DNA of 64,000 bases from Candolleomyces eurysporus (Eukaryota > Basidiomycota > Agaricomycetes > Agaricales > Psathyrellaceae), in NCBI GenBank assembly GCA_027579435.1, contig JANBPK010000846.1, forward strand, positions 62,001-126,000, read 5' to 3'. Below are positions 9,846 through 20,211 of this stretch, piece after piece. The notes beneath the pieces were generated by a model that ran no database searches, was not told where the DNA came from, and saw only the letters and a list, made by a program, of their open reading frames with translations. A program made the position numbers and the translations under genes. Positions within the stretch are counted from its first letter, which is position 1. Every line of letters starts with the position of its first letter.

Positions 9846-11936
9846 CACCTTCTCCTTGGCTTTCTCAATATCGAATGTGGCGATAAGGGATGCTATCAGC
9901 AGCCACAAAGACTCGAACGCCATGAACCTTCCTGGACAAATTCTACGGCCGAACCCAAAACATACAAGTTCTGGGTCGCGAGCGCGTGAGTAGTCGACTT
10001 TTCCCGTTTCAAGATTTATGAATCGGTCGGGGTTGAATTCGAAAGGGTCGGCATAGACATTTTTGTCATGAAGCATTGCCCTAAAGCGCAGACCCATAAC
10101 GTTTGAGTAACCCAGGAATCTCAGAAAGCCCGAGTAGACGCTGACAGGCCTTACTCACCATACGTTTGCAATGACAATTGCGCCTGCGGGGAGATGGTAG
10201 CCTTTATACTCGTCATCCGTGGAGAGAGTGTGCAGCCCCCCTGAACATAAACCAGATACGTCAATAAGGTGGCATCCAAGCATGAAAATTACTCACCAAA
10301 CGGAGTGACTTCCCTCCAGCGGAGCGCCTCCTTCACGATAGCTGTTATGTAGGGAAGGGATGGCTCGTCATCGAGATCAGGGAGATGCCCAGGTTTCACA
10401 ACGCTGTCAATCTGCACCTGTGCCTTCTTCAGGACCTCGGGGTGCTCCAGAAGACCCAAAATACAGGAAGCCATCGTTGAGACACTCTGTGTACTACCCC
10501 GTTAGCCAAACAAAAGTTGCTAAAGGCCCTGTGTTCTCACAGTGTCAGATCCGCCTGGAAACCAATATATCAAGGGCGGTCAATGGGGTCGTCATCGTAT
10601 CTAAGAAACTGCCTGTTTACCTGCATATAAAACAGCCAGGGTATTTCGAAGTACATCTTCCGTCAACGCATTGTCCTGTTCACCGGCTTCGATTTTCTGC
10701 AGGTTTGTCTGTAGAATCGAAACAGTAGGATTCCCATTTTCCTACAAAAGGGCTGTGTGAGTGTTGCTGACTCCCGAAGTCAGACGACACGAGAAGAGAA
10801 TGAATGATGCCCACAATTCGCCTCTTTGCATCTGCGTAAGGAACTTCCACCATTGCTCTGGTCATTTTATACCACTCGTGGGCCTTCCGCTTGAAGGACG
10901 CCCCAGGAAACCAGGCCGGAACATATTTCAAGATGGGAAAAGTGTCGACAAGAAACCTTCCGGGAACAGCAGCAATGATCACTCCCTGATTTGCGTCTTC
11001 GGCGAGCTTAACATAAGGATCGTTCTCCTGTTGTATTTGGATGCCATATGCGACAGACATAATTGTTTCTGCTGCAAGCCTGTAGTTACCGTCCATGAGA
11101 AGGAGATGGTGTCAGCTCGAGACCAAACTCACTGCCTGAAATGAGGGATTGATTTCCCATCATCTCGATCATCCAAGAGACGCTTTAAGAGTTTCCGCGT
11201 TGCCTGAGCTAGGTGAGGTCTGTATCGCTTGAAAGCCGTTGCTTGCAGAGATTGTTGGGCCAGTCGTCGATGTTTGCGCCTAGCAAAGCATCAAGTCACA
11301 GGTTTCTTTGGAGCCGGCATGTTTACGCACCAACGCTCGCCTGATTGGTATGCGAATGGGCTGTCAATTTAGCGAGTTCAACAGAATGAGAAATTTACTC
11401 ACCGTAATTCATAAAGGCAAGACTGAAGTCCTGGCCCATGAGTTCTGTTATCATGACCAAGCGTGGTCTACAATGTCAAAGATTGTTAGTGTTCAGGAAT
11501 GGCATCGTCCGGCATGAAATCATCTCCACCTGCCGGAATACATCGAGGACCTCGATTCTAGAAGATCCACGGCAACCTCGTATTTGTCCAACACGATGAT
11601 ATGAGTCCCTGCTGCTTGTAGATGGAGAATATCGGTGTCTGTTGACGAGTCACTAAGTAGTTGAATAGCACGCGAAGAGCCGATACAGCTTACTGAGCTC
11701 GGTCGACCATTCATGGTACTTGATCCATTGGAGTTCAGACGGTATTTGGAACAGGTTTCCAACCAACGGCAGCCCTTTCGGACCAGGAGGAAGTGGGAGA
11801 GAAGGCTTCCGACGCCTCTTGATCGCGTAGAGAAGAGCTCCAGTAACGAGAACCGCAAAGAAATCAGTATATCTTCCCATTGAGCAGAGTGGACTTATTG
11901 GCGAGAACGGGAGGGTTTATCTCTTCATACTTGAAC

Positions 11937-11958
11937 ATAGTCAAGCCTTTTTTAAAGC
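11937..11958 (-). promoter_or_regulatory. TATA-like core promoter motif of P450-3
   Basis: On the minus strand GCTTTAAAAAAGGCTTGAC lies about 60-75 bp before the ATG. It corresponds to the motif before the other P450 copies. Confidence 0.45.
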
Positions 11959-12219
11959 CAAAGCATGCCGTATCTGTCAAAAGCGGGTCAAACCTGCATT
12001 TCCAACAGGAAGTTTGGCCAATACACTTCTTTATATATACGCCAAGATTGGCAAGGGATATTTACGACAGACCTCGAGATTGACCATTCTCGTGGCTTCC
12101 AACGTGGGCCATTCCGGACCAGTGCCGAGGCAGTTTTCGGTGGAGAAAGTTCCATGCTCCTGGTATCCTAACCGGATATGGGATGGATGCGGGGCGTAGG
12201 CGCGTATCGTTTGTTCTCA

Positions 12220-12720
12220 CTTCCCGCCCACAACGTATGCCGTGCCAATATCATGCGCAGGATTACTGCCGCTTGATACTGCAAGTTGGAGGTGCAAGTC
12301 TTCTGGGAACAGGGACCACGGGGGGNAGATTCGAGCACAGCGGACCAGTTTGAACGATGGCTCTCAGTGGACGCAGAGTTCAATTTAGAGAGTAACGATT
12401 CCAGGAACGAGGGCCCCGCGGAGAAGATCCAAGTACCGCCGAACGAGTGAAACGGTGATTCTCAATGGACACCGAGTCCTGGAAGAGTCCTGGAACGAAA
12501 TCGGAAGGCCAAGCTCGGACGACGGACCAACACTGCATTGTCAATCAGAGGCGCCCGACTGGCCAGAGGAGTTGCGACTCGTGACCTGTCTGACGTTTAA
12601 GGCTCGGAACTGAGAACATAATGGCTGTCGTGACTGAGTCGAGGCGGCAAAACTGGGATGACTATAAGTGGCCTGAAGCCGGCAATTGTAGAACGGGAGC
12701 AGATGAGAAGTGGTCGTTCT
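12220..12720 (+). repeat. Diverged duplicated block upstream of P450-3
   Basis: Second copy of the block at 6340-7090 and (inverted) 18540-19450. Within it, two related sub-units of about 105 bp can be recognised, each containing GTTTGAACGATGGCTCTCAGTGGAC- or GTGAAACGGTGATTCTCAATGGAC-like cores, so the block is itself built of an old tandem pair. An N at about 12325 follows a G-run. Confidence 0.6.
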
Positions 12721-12959
12721 GGTGATCTCAAGCTGTAGATGGTTCAGAGCACCCTGTGTATAATCAAGAGATGCCGAGCTGGGCGTCTCAGCGGAATCAC
12801 GGAGATCAGTCATAAACGGCATGTAGCGATACAGATACATAGGGCCATAAGTTCGCGAAGTTCATTTTTTCAAACGTCTCTCGATATCAATAATTATTGT
12901 GTCGATTCTCATTGGGCCTCGCATAGTACCTCTTTGCCATCATGCCGTGCTCGGACTCC

Positions 12960-13707
12960 CCTCTGCTACAAGCCTTGCATTTACTTGTCGCCTGTTAGCT
13001 CTTCCCTTCGCCTGCTCTTCTTAGAAGCCTTACGCCAGTCACCCCATAATCCTATCCTTCCGTACGTTCAGACCAAGAAGGTGACGGTAATCAAGAATTT
13101 GAATTAACTCCCCTTGGATGTCCTCCAAGAACTACAAAACAGCATTCTTCGTCTTGGGCGACAAACATGATGCAATGTCAAGAAGATTACTCCGCAAGCT
13201 CCTTCAAGCAACCTCGTTCTGGGATGATCGTGTCTTTCAACGATATTTCAGGTCAATTTCCTCATACCCTTTTGCAGCGGTGGCTCGAGTTCACCCTCGT
13301 AGTCGTCCTTGTTTTTACGTCAACTAGCGTGGTTACCGCTGGGACTTCGAGTGCCAATCTGACGCACAGCGTACAGGGCGGTCCTCGCCACACGTCCACT
13401 TCTTTTCCCGCATCAACTTAAAGTATCTTGTCTAGTGCCGACACTGGTACACTATTGGGCGATGTCAATTCGAGTGCAACTAAGTGCAGTCGGAGTCACG
13501 AAGAGGTCAGAGCGCCGGACGCTAGAAAATCACGAAAGAGATTGTTTCATTTCCATCCAGTTCCGAAAAATAGACACACAAATGATTAACAAGGACGCGG
13601 TTCAAACTTCATTTAGACACGCGTGTGTTCTGCATCTACGCCCTGGTGCGCTGCAACTTCGTGTAAATACAACTATTAATGAACTCAAGATCACTTTTCA
13701 TTCATAA
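12960..13707 (+). repeat. GH92 3' intergenic region, partly duplicated elsewhere
   Basis: 12960-13110 is related, inverted, to 23660-23800 (for example CGCCTGTTAGCTCTTC against GAAGAGCTCACAGGCG). 13240-13705 is related to 7320-7778. I see no gene. These matches define how far the duplicated unit extends past the GH92 stop codon. Confidence 0.55.
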
Positions 13708-16700
13708 TCACCGACGAACGGTCGAGAATCCCCCTGTGGACAAACTATCAGGCAACGAGCCCTGACAATCATCCACTTCCGTTTTGTTGGCTGTGAGTGT
13801 AATGACGATCTCTCCACCCTTTCTAAAGGTATCATAGAAGTCGAAGTAGCATCGAGGAGACGGTTCGCCGTTGACAGTGACGCTCTCAACGTACGCCGAT
13901 GCTCCCTCTGGTATGACTTCTTGAATAGACTCGGGATCGAAGTTGACGACTGTGACGTTGGTGCTGACGCCGAGGTATGGGTTGTGGATGGTGTATTGGG
14001 GAACGAAAGGCGATAGCTGGAGGTATTGGGTCGATCCAGGGACTATAGCGATGCTTAGAGGAAACAACTAAACAATAGGAAGTAGAAAGTGCTCACCAGG
14101 ATAGAAGCCTAAGAGGTGGAACAGAAGGAGGGTGGCCATCGCTGCTTGGTCGTCATTACCGGGCAGTCCTGAATCAGCTATTGGAGGAGCATCGTCAGCA
14201 GAATGGTGATGTGGAGGACGAGACAAGCGCACTGTGATTGAAGTTCTGGAAGACAACCTCTCTAACCCTGTCCACAGACTGAGCGGGCCTGTTTGCATAG
14301 TGGTATCCGATTGGGGTCTGTACAAGCCATTCAGTTCAACTGCGTTAGAGTACCTGAATTCCTACACTGACTTGGAAAGATGGTTCATTGCCAGCTTGGT
14401 AATATCCGGCCTGTTAAATTATTAATCAGGAACAAGTCAGTTCATGGAAGGTGAATACGCACTTCAAAGAAATGGTCCAATCGTCTCAAGAAAGTAGACT
14501 AGAATATGGGGGTTTAACGTTAACCACGAAAGATGGGATTTCTTGGCCAAACGCACATTTCCACCCATCAATGTAACCAGTTGAGCCGTATCATGGGGTA
14601 CAAACCAACTGTACTCCCATGAAGAGGATTCATAGAATCCATTAACATTGCTACCCTGCAGTGAACAAGGTCTCGTTTCATATTGGGTGTCGTTGGGGGA
14701 GCAGTTGATAGGATCCGTGAATTGAAAAGTCCCATTGGGGTATTTCTTCTGGAAGAAACCTATTCAGAGAACGTCAAAGTGTCTTCAAGCAAGATGCGTT
14801 CCAAAAAANTATACCTCTGAAGCCATCGCTAACAACAAATCTATCCCAAATGTTGCGGTATGACTGAGCCAGAGTTCAGTACAAGGTGCGGAAAAAAAAN
14901 GGTGACGACCTACCATAGATCGGTTGGTATATGTCTCTACGTCTGCAGTCTTGCCAAGTAGCTGAGCGACCTGCCTGACGGCGAAATCTTCGAAGGCGTA
15001 CTAAGAGCGTGCAAAGGTCAGGAACCAGTGACCCCGTAGCAATATCCCACAAACCTCGAGTGTGCGACTGCCCTCTCTCGTCTGCCTTCCGGTGCTGGCT
15101 GTATCGAGAACACTGAACGGAACGTATCCGTACCGTCTGTTGCAGGTTTTGAAACAGTCAGAACGAATATCATTTCGGTCATGCTTCCTGTGCTCACTTG
15201 TAGACGTCCACTTGTCTTCCAAGGGTGTTCCATTCAGGCGGGTTGAGCTCGGCGTCTGCCACCATAGCGGCATAAAGCTCTTCGAGATCAATGCCAAGGG
15301 CCGCTGCTTCATTGTGGTAACTGACAGCGAAGTGGCCAACGATGTTGTCTGCGCTTGAACCTAAATATTCAAAAAAGTCCTTGAGTCTCCAAGAAGTACT
15401 GAGGCCGAAAATCTAGCGACGAACCTCCCTGAGTCCAACCTGGCAGGTTGTTGGCGCGGCATTCAGGCATCCAGCCGTGCTTTCGCCAGCCATCGAGATA
15501 CGTGTCCACAATCTGAGCATAGTCTTCTGGAGAATGAAGACCCATGAATGGGAAGGCGGTCCGATACTGGCAAAACGCATGAACTGAGAATAACTATCGC
15601 GGTGTAATCTGCACTTACGGTATCCCAGCTGCAATACAAGGAATCGAAATATGGGTGCGGCGTATCTCGGAATTCCGCTTGACTCTCCCCAGTGGCATTG
15701 TTCTGGACAACGAATATGAGTTGGATTGCTGTGGCAACTTGCTTGGAAACTTACGGGTGTCAGGAACGAGCGGTACATCGAGGAGTATAGCATCTGAGTG
15801 ACGTTTTTCGATGTGTTGGCGAGGTCGATTTCAACTCTCTTCAATTTGTCCAACCAAAGAAGTCTTGCGCGGTCTCTGATTTCTTCAAACGAAGCGCTGC
15901 CGACTTCTTCCTCCGCATTGGCGCATGCTTGTTCGACAGAACGGAAAGAGATGCCAACTCGGATATTCAGGGTGTTATTCGCTCGGTCTGGAGGGCTCAA
16001 AGAAAACAAGGCTCCAGATTGGTAGATTCCGCCGATGAGGTTCAATGTCAAGTTTACACGTCTCATGTTCGGACCCTTCGCATCGAGGCCAACGCTGGAT
16101 CACGATGAGTTATTGATGGGCAGTAAGAAGATGTTAGAACTTACGTATCCCCAGTCCAGACACCATATTCCTCCATTTTCTGCCTTCCATTATCAAGGAC
16201 GTCGTAGCACGCGAATGCTTGGTATGAATATCTCCCAGGTCCAAAGCTAGCCAAATAAAAGGTGAAATTCGCTGGGAAGTCTCTGTACGCATAGGACTTA
16301 CCTGGACCCATATCGCCCGCTAATGGTAATACGTCCACGTTCTGGGTCAATGTTCAATTCACCACCAGCAAAAGATCCTGGTAGGTCATTTGACAAATCA
16401 AGGACAAAGTAGGATCGAAGTTGGGGAGGGAATGTAAACCGTTCGAGTCCGGCACGACGAGTTGGTGTAGCTTCCATCTTAATGTTATTGTCCAGCGTCA
16501 ATGAGAAGTATCCTGGTGCGGCGTCTAAACAGAGCGCGTCAGTTGAATGATGACATCTTCGGGTTGTCAAAGCTTTCACCATCTGTATGGTTCTTCCTCT
16601 TTCGGATACGGGCTTGAAGAGTGGTTGCACATGTGGTGAAGCCGTACGGACAGAGGAGAGGCATGATCTCAAAGTTTCCGTATGTCCCTGGAGAAAATGT

Positions 16701-17230
16701 TAGTCCGGCACGGATACAAAGCAATCACCAAGCAAACCTAAGGACGACCCAGTACCGCTATCGTGCAATGGACTAAGACCTCTGATCCATTCGTTCGGGT
16801 TTGCGACATATCCTAAAGGCCATGAATATGAAGACAACGTCAACGGGAATGTGATGACTTGCCTGCTGGGGCATACCCGGTCATGTCCGTTGAGAACTTT
16901 ACCATACCGAACGGAATCGAGGCGCCAGGGCTAGGACGACGTAAAATTCAGCAATTGCCGAACCGGAAGGCGAGGTTGACGAACCAAACATTGCCCCAGT
17001 TGGCTGGAAAAGCAGGGTCAGAGAGTTACGAGGCTGCGATAGTGGCGAGAGGACTCACAGGTTCCGATGAAAGGGTTAACGAACTGGGTGTAGTCAATCT
17101 CGCCACTTGTTTGGTTTACAGCGGCGTCGATAGCCGCCTCGATACGTTCATAGAGCTCCGGCGAAGGTTGGGCCTGGGTCAAAAACGGAAGTGCCAAAAT
17201 AGCCAGGCCAGCAACAAGGCCCTTCATCAT
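13708..17230 (-). CDS. Secreted GH92 alpha-mannosidase
   Basis: Glycoside hydrolase family 92, a calcium-dependent exo-alpha-mannosidase family trimming mannans or N-glycans. Start ATG at 17230; residues 1-20 (MMKGLVAGLAILALPFLTQA) form a signal peptide. Family blocks follow in order: NPFIGT; PGASIPFGMVKFSTD; SPLHDSGTGS; RVGISFRSVEQA; SWDTYRTAFPFMGL; GWMPECR; GGSSADNIVGHFAVSYH; SRTLEYAFEDFA; WEYSWFVPHD; and AGNEPSF with GLPGNDDQAAM, which holds the expected acidic catalytic residues. All exons could be joined in frame to a TGA at 13708-13710; one 50 nt intron (16813-16862) uses a GC donor. N bases at about 14808 and 14900 fall next to A-runs in or near introns. It is probably intact. It lies head-to-tail upstream of P450-3, and its 3' part has been copied twice elsewhere in the window. 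Confidence 0.9.
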
Positions 17231-18450
17231 TTTGTCGCTGATAAATCTGACCAGATAAGTCCAGAGTAGCGGGTCAGGGAAGGGAGAAAGATGCAAGACG
17301 ATAGCATTGGGTCCTTTAAGCTCAACGACGATACAGTAATTGGTAATCGGACGGCAACTGATATCGCTCGGGATTTCGAGAAGTCGTTGAAGAAGTCCTA
17401 AGCCTCCCAAGGAACGTCGGATGACCTGGCCTTCTTGCATTGCCCGATGGGTTTCACGACAAGCCCGGCTTGAAGACTTTCTTAGATATTGGAAGAAGCA
17501 TCATGCCAGTCATACGTGGCATAAAACCGACGGGCTTGTGAAAGATGCCACGCGCAGTGGGGAAGCCAGTCTTCTGCTAGTGAGCAGGAATAAGTTCAAG
17601 TGGCGGAAAAAAGGAATATCATCAGTGGATAATCCGAATGGGACGCGAGTGTAAGAAATCGGATACCAAGGGATATTGCCATCCCAAATGTCGCTGTAAA
17701 TAAGGAGTGGCACTGTTGGTATCCAGGGTTTGGGAGGGTCAATGGAAATATCTCGTTGTATTTCTTTAGGGAATTGGGCGGCACCATTGGACGTCATAGA
17801 AGCGCCCTCGGTGAGAAACTCTGAATTAGCCAGTGTGCGGAAGAACCACCCCGGCTTTACAAGACACCAGGACCCACCACCCGAATGCATGTTGTGCTAT
17901 ACTTGATGACCAACAATGCTCCATAGCACTCGGTGACCTCGCTCTTCAACGACGCGGAGACTCGATTCATGAATACCTAACCCGACTCGGGCCCGTCAAG
18001 AAGGCTTATAACACCAAGTGTCCTAGCCGAACATAATCCGCGTCGTCTTCTATGCACTAGAAATCGTAATTCTCCGGAGTTTGTGAGGATAGACCGACTT
18101 TACTCACCTAACGCCTGAGCTCGTTGGGATAGAAGAGGATAAGAAGAGAATCGCCACCGGGTTTAAGAGGACCTCGAAAGTGAAAACGAAATCAATCCTC
18201 ATGGCTTCCTTTGGCCTCCTCAGCATCGATCATAATCGAAGTAGATTTATGAGAATGACTGTGTAGAATTCAAATTTCTGGGTCAAAAGGTCGAGGCGCT
18301 ACATGGTGGTTCAGGATCAAGGGAGAAATTGGCCCGAGCAGTTGATGGCAAACACTAGTACAGATACCAGGTCACTAAGAACCTTTTTCAAAAATTTCAA
18401 GCCCCGAAAGTTACCGGCCGTTGAATTTCGACAACGAACGCTGCACTTCG
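17231..18450. other. Region 5' of GH92, no recognised gene
   Basis: An open stretch of 126 codons on the minus strand (17510-17890; contains NGAAQFPKEIQRDISIDPP) resembles coding sequence slightly, but I recognise no family. Nothing else is supported. It may include the GH92 promoter. Confidence 0.35.
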
Positions 18451-18539
18451 CGAACTTATGGCCCTAGAATGCAAGATTCGCATCTACCACCGATCTATGC
18501 GATTTCAAGCGAAATTTGGCTCCGAGTCCGCTGAGAGGC

Positions 18540-19450
18540 CACCCAAGCTTGGCGGGAGCCCGCTCGAATCTCGGTGCGTGAAGTCAAACCTCAAACGAGT
18601 GTTTTTCGTCACAAGATGGTACTTTGCAAGGTTGAACCTACTCTTCCGTAGTCATAACCCATCGTGGTCACTGACAAGGAGTGTGATATAACATCTAGCA
18701 CCTGTGTGAAGTGGCTGGTGCTCTGCACGGCAGATCCGAGGCATTTATTACTAGTATGAAAGCAGAAGGGGGCAACTAAACGGAAGAAGAGCAGCGACGA
18801 CCCTCGCGCCGATACTGCCCTTTCTGGGAGGAAGGTGGAAGCAGAAGCAGTAATAAAACTCCACGAACTTGTTATCGGAGAACAGCGGCCGGGGCGATGG
18901 CTGAAGATGCCGGAAGCACCGTCTTGGCGGACAATGACCTGCGACTCAAAAAGAGATACGAAGCTGGGTGCCAGGCGCCAATTGGCCAACGGATCGACTC
19001 GAAGCATCGGCGGTGACGTTACCTCTCGGGTAGCCTAGACCCCCAGAAAACCGACTTAATTGAAAACCTCCCGTTCTACAATCGCCAGCTTCCGGCCACA
19101 TAGAGTCGTCCGCAGTGTTTCCCCCTCGACTCACAGTCACGACAGTCATTTTTTCTGCCTTCCGAGTCTCAGGCCTCAAGCGTCAGATAGGTCACGAGTC
19201 GCAACTCCTCTGGCCAGTCGGTGACTCGGTGTCCATTGAGAGTCACCATTCCAACCGGTCGACAGTACTTGGATCCCCTCCGCAGGGCCCTCGTGCCAAG
19301 AAGAATTACTCCTTACAATTGAACTCGGCGTCCATTGAGAGCCTTCGTTCAAACCGGTCCGCTATGCTCGAATTTCCCCCGCGGTCCCCGTTCCCGGAGA
19401 ACTTACGCCCACAACTTGCTGTATCGAGCGACAGGACTGAACATTGCGCA
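18540..19450 (-). repeat. Inverted duplicated block upstream of P450-4
   Basis: Inverted counterpart of 6340-7090. The order of landmarks is reversed: GTCATAACCCATCGTGGTCAC near 18650, CCCGTTCTACAATCG near 19073, GTCACGACAGTCAT near 19137, and two tandem sub-units of about 105 bp at about 19220-19290 and 19325-19400 (cores GTGTCCATTGAGAGTCACC and GCGTCCATTGAGAGCC). It lies 5' of P450-4 just as the other copies lie 5' of P450-2 and P450-3. Confidence 0.65.
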
Positions 19451-20130
19451 TAAGGCATGGATCATCTGTGACTCGATAATGTGGACAGAACGGCACCATT
19501 TGCCTGAGGTTTTTTATAGCCTTCTATCCCTCATACAAGTCGAGAACGTTTGTCATATCAAGGGGGGTAATCTGAGCGATCCGTATATCGCAACTTGCCT
19601 CGTCAGTTATCCGAATAGTCATTGGGGTCCCGCGAACGTATGATTGCTATATAACACAGCAAGAGCGTAGGAGGTTCAGAGTCAGAAAAGACAGGATAAA
19701 ACGGAGTGTGATTATGCCACCACAGCGCCTCATACCACAACTCTTAGGCAGGGATCTATTCAGAAATTAGTGCAAGAAAGGCCTCAAACCATAGATTTTG
19801 CAGCATACAGAGGAGCTTCATGATATGCCATGGTCTTTCTCCTGTAATGACTGATTGTTCATACCTTACTGTTGGCCTTGGCTCGAGGTCACAGAGGATA
19901 GTGCTGGTGCACAAACTGAATGGGATTACCATAACAGGAGAGGGACGGTTTGGTCGAAACTGCTGCATGACCCGTGAAGTGGCCCAGCTCGACGGGCTGC
20001 TCGGGTGAACCCCCCTTGGTGCGTTAATTCAAAACTCAAATGAATGTTTGAGGCTACACCTGCTGATTTTTATCGAATAAATTTGTCAGGGTCGACCCAG
20101 CCTTTTGAACAGACACGGGGTCCCCGCATG
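19451..20130. other. Upstream region of P450-4, no gene seen
   Basis: No coding feature is supported. Short open segments on both strands (about 19756-20008) are mutual shadows. Confidence 0.4.
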
Positions 20131-20150
20131 TATTTAAGAAAGGCCTGATT
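20131..20150 (+). promoter_or_regulatory. TATA-like core promoter motif of P450-4
   Basis: TATTTAAGAAAGGCCTGATT lies about 65-80 bp before the ATG at 20212. This is the best-preserved version of the motif shared by the four P450 copies, and is followed by a pyrimidine-rich stretch (CCCCCCTCTTCTCACC) typical of fungal transcription start regions. Confidence 0.55.
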
Positions 20151-20211
20151 CTGTTTAGGTGTGAAGAGATAGCAACCCCCCTCTTCTCACCACCGAGGCT
20201 TTATCTGCGCT

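Larger units (their letters stand above)
8167..11880 (-). pseudogene. Cytochrome P450, copy P450-3, interrupted by a CACTA element
   Basis: Third tandem P450, starting MGRYTDFFAVLVTGALLY at 11880. Every exon up to the haem exon joins in frame with canonical introns: microexon 11331-11340 (coding GERW), AGGSDT, KEALR, PDRF and FGFGRRICPGRF are all present. After ...FDIEKAKEKV the coding sequence runs into a 1441 bp insertion at 8405-9845. Beyond it (8402 downwards) the original remainder LPSGEE...HEYESALV and the last exon, stopping at 8167-8169, are preserved. Read through, translation adds about 34 element-encoded residues and stops at 9690. All catalytic motifs remain but the last roughly 50 native residues are lost, so it may be inactive or make an altered enzyme. 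I call it a pseudogene; splicing out of the element cannot be excluded. Confidence 0.8.
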
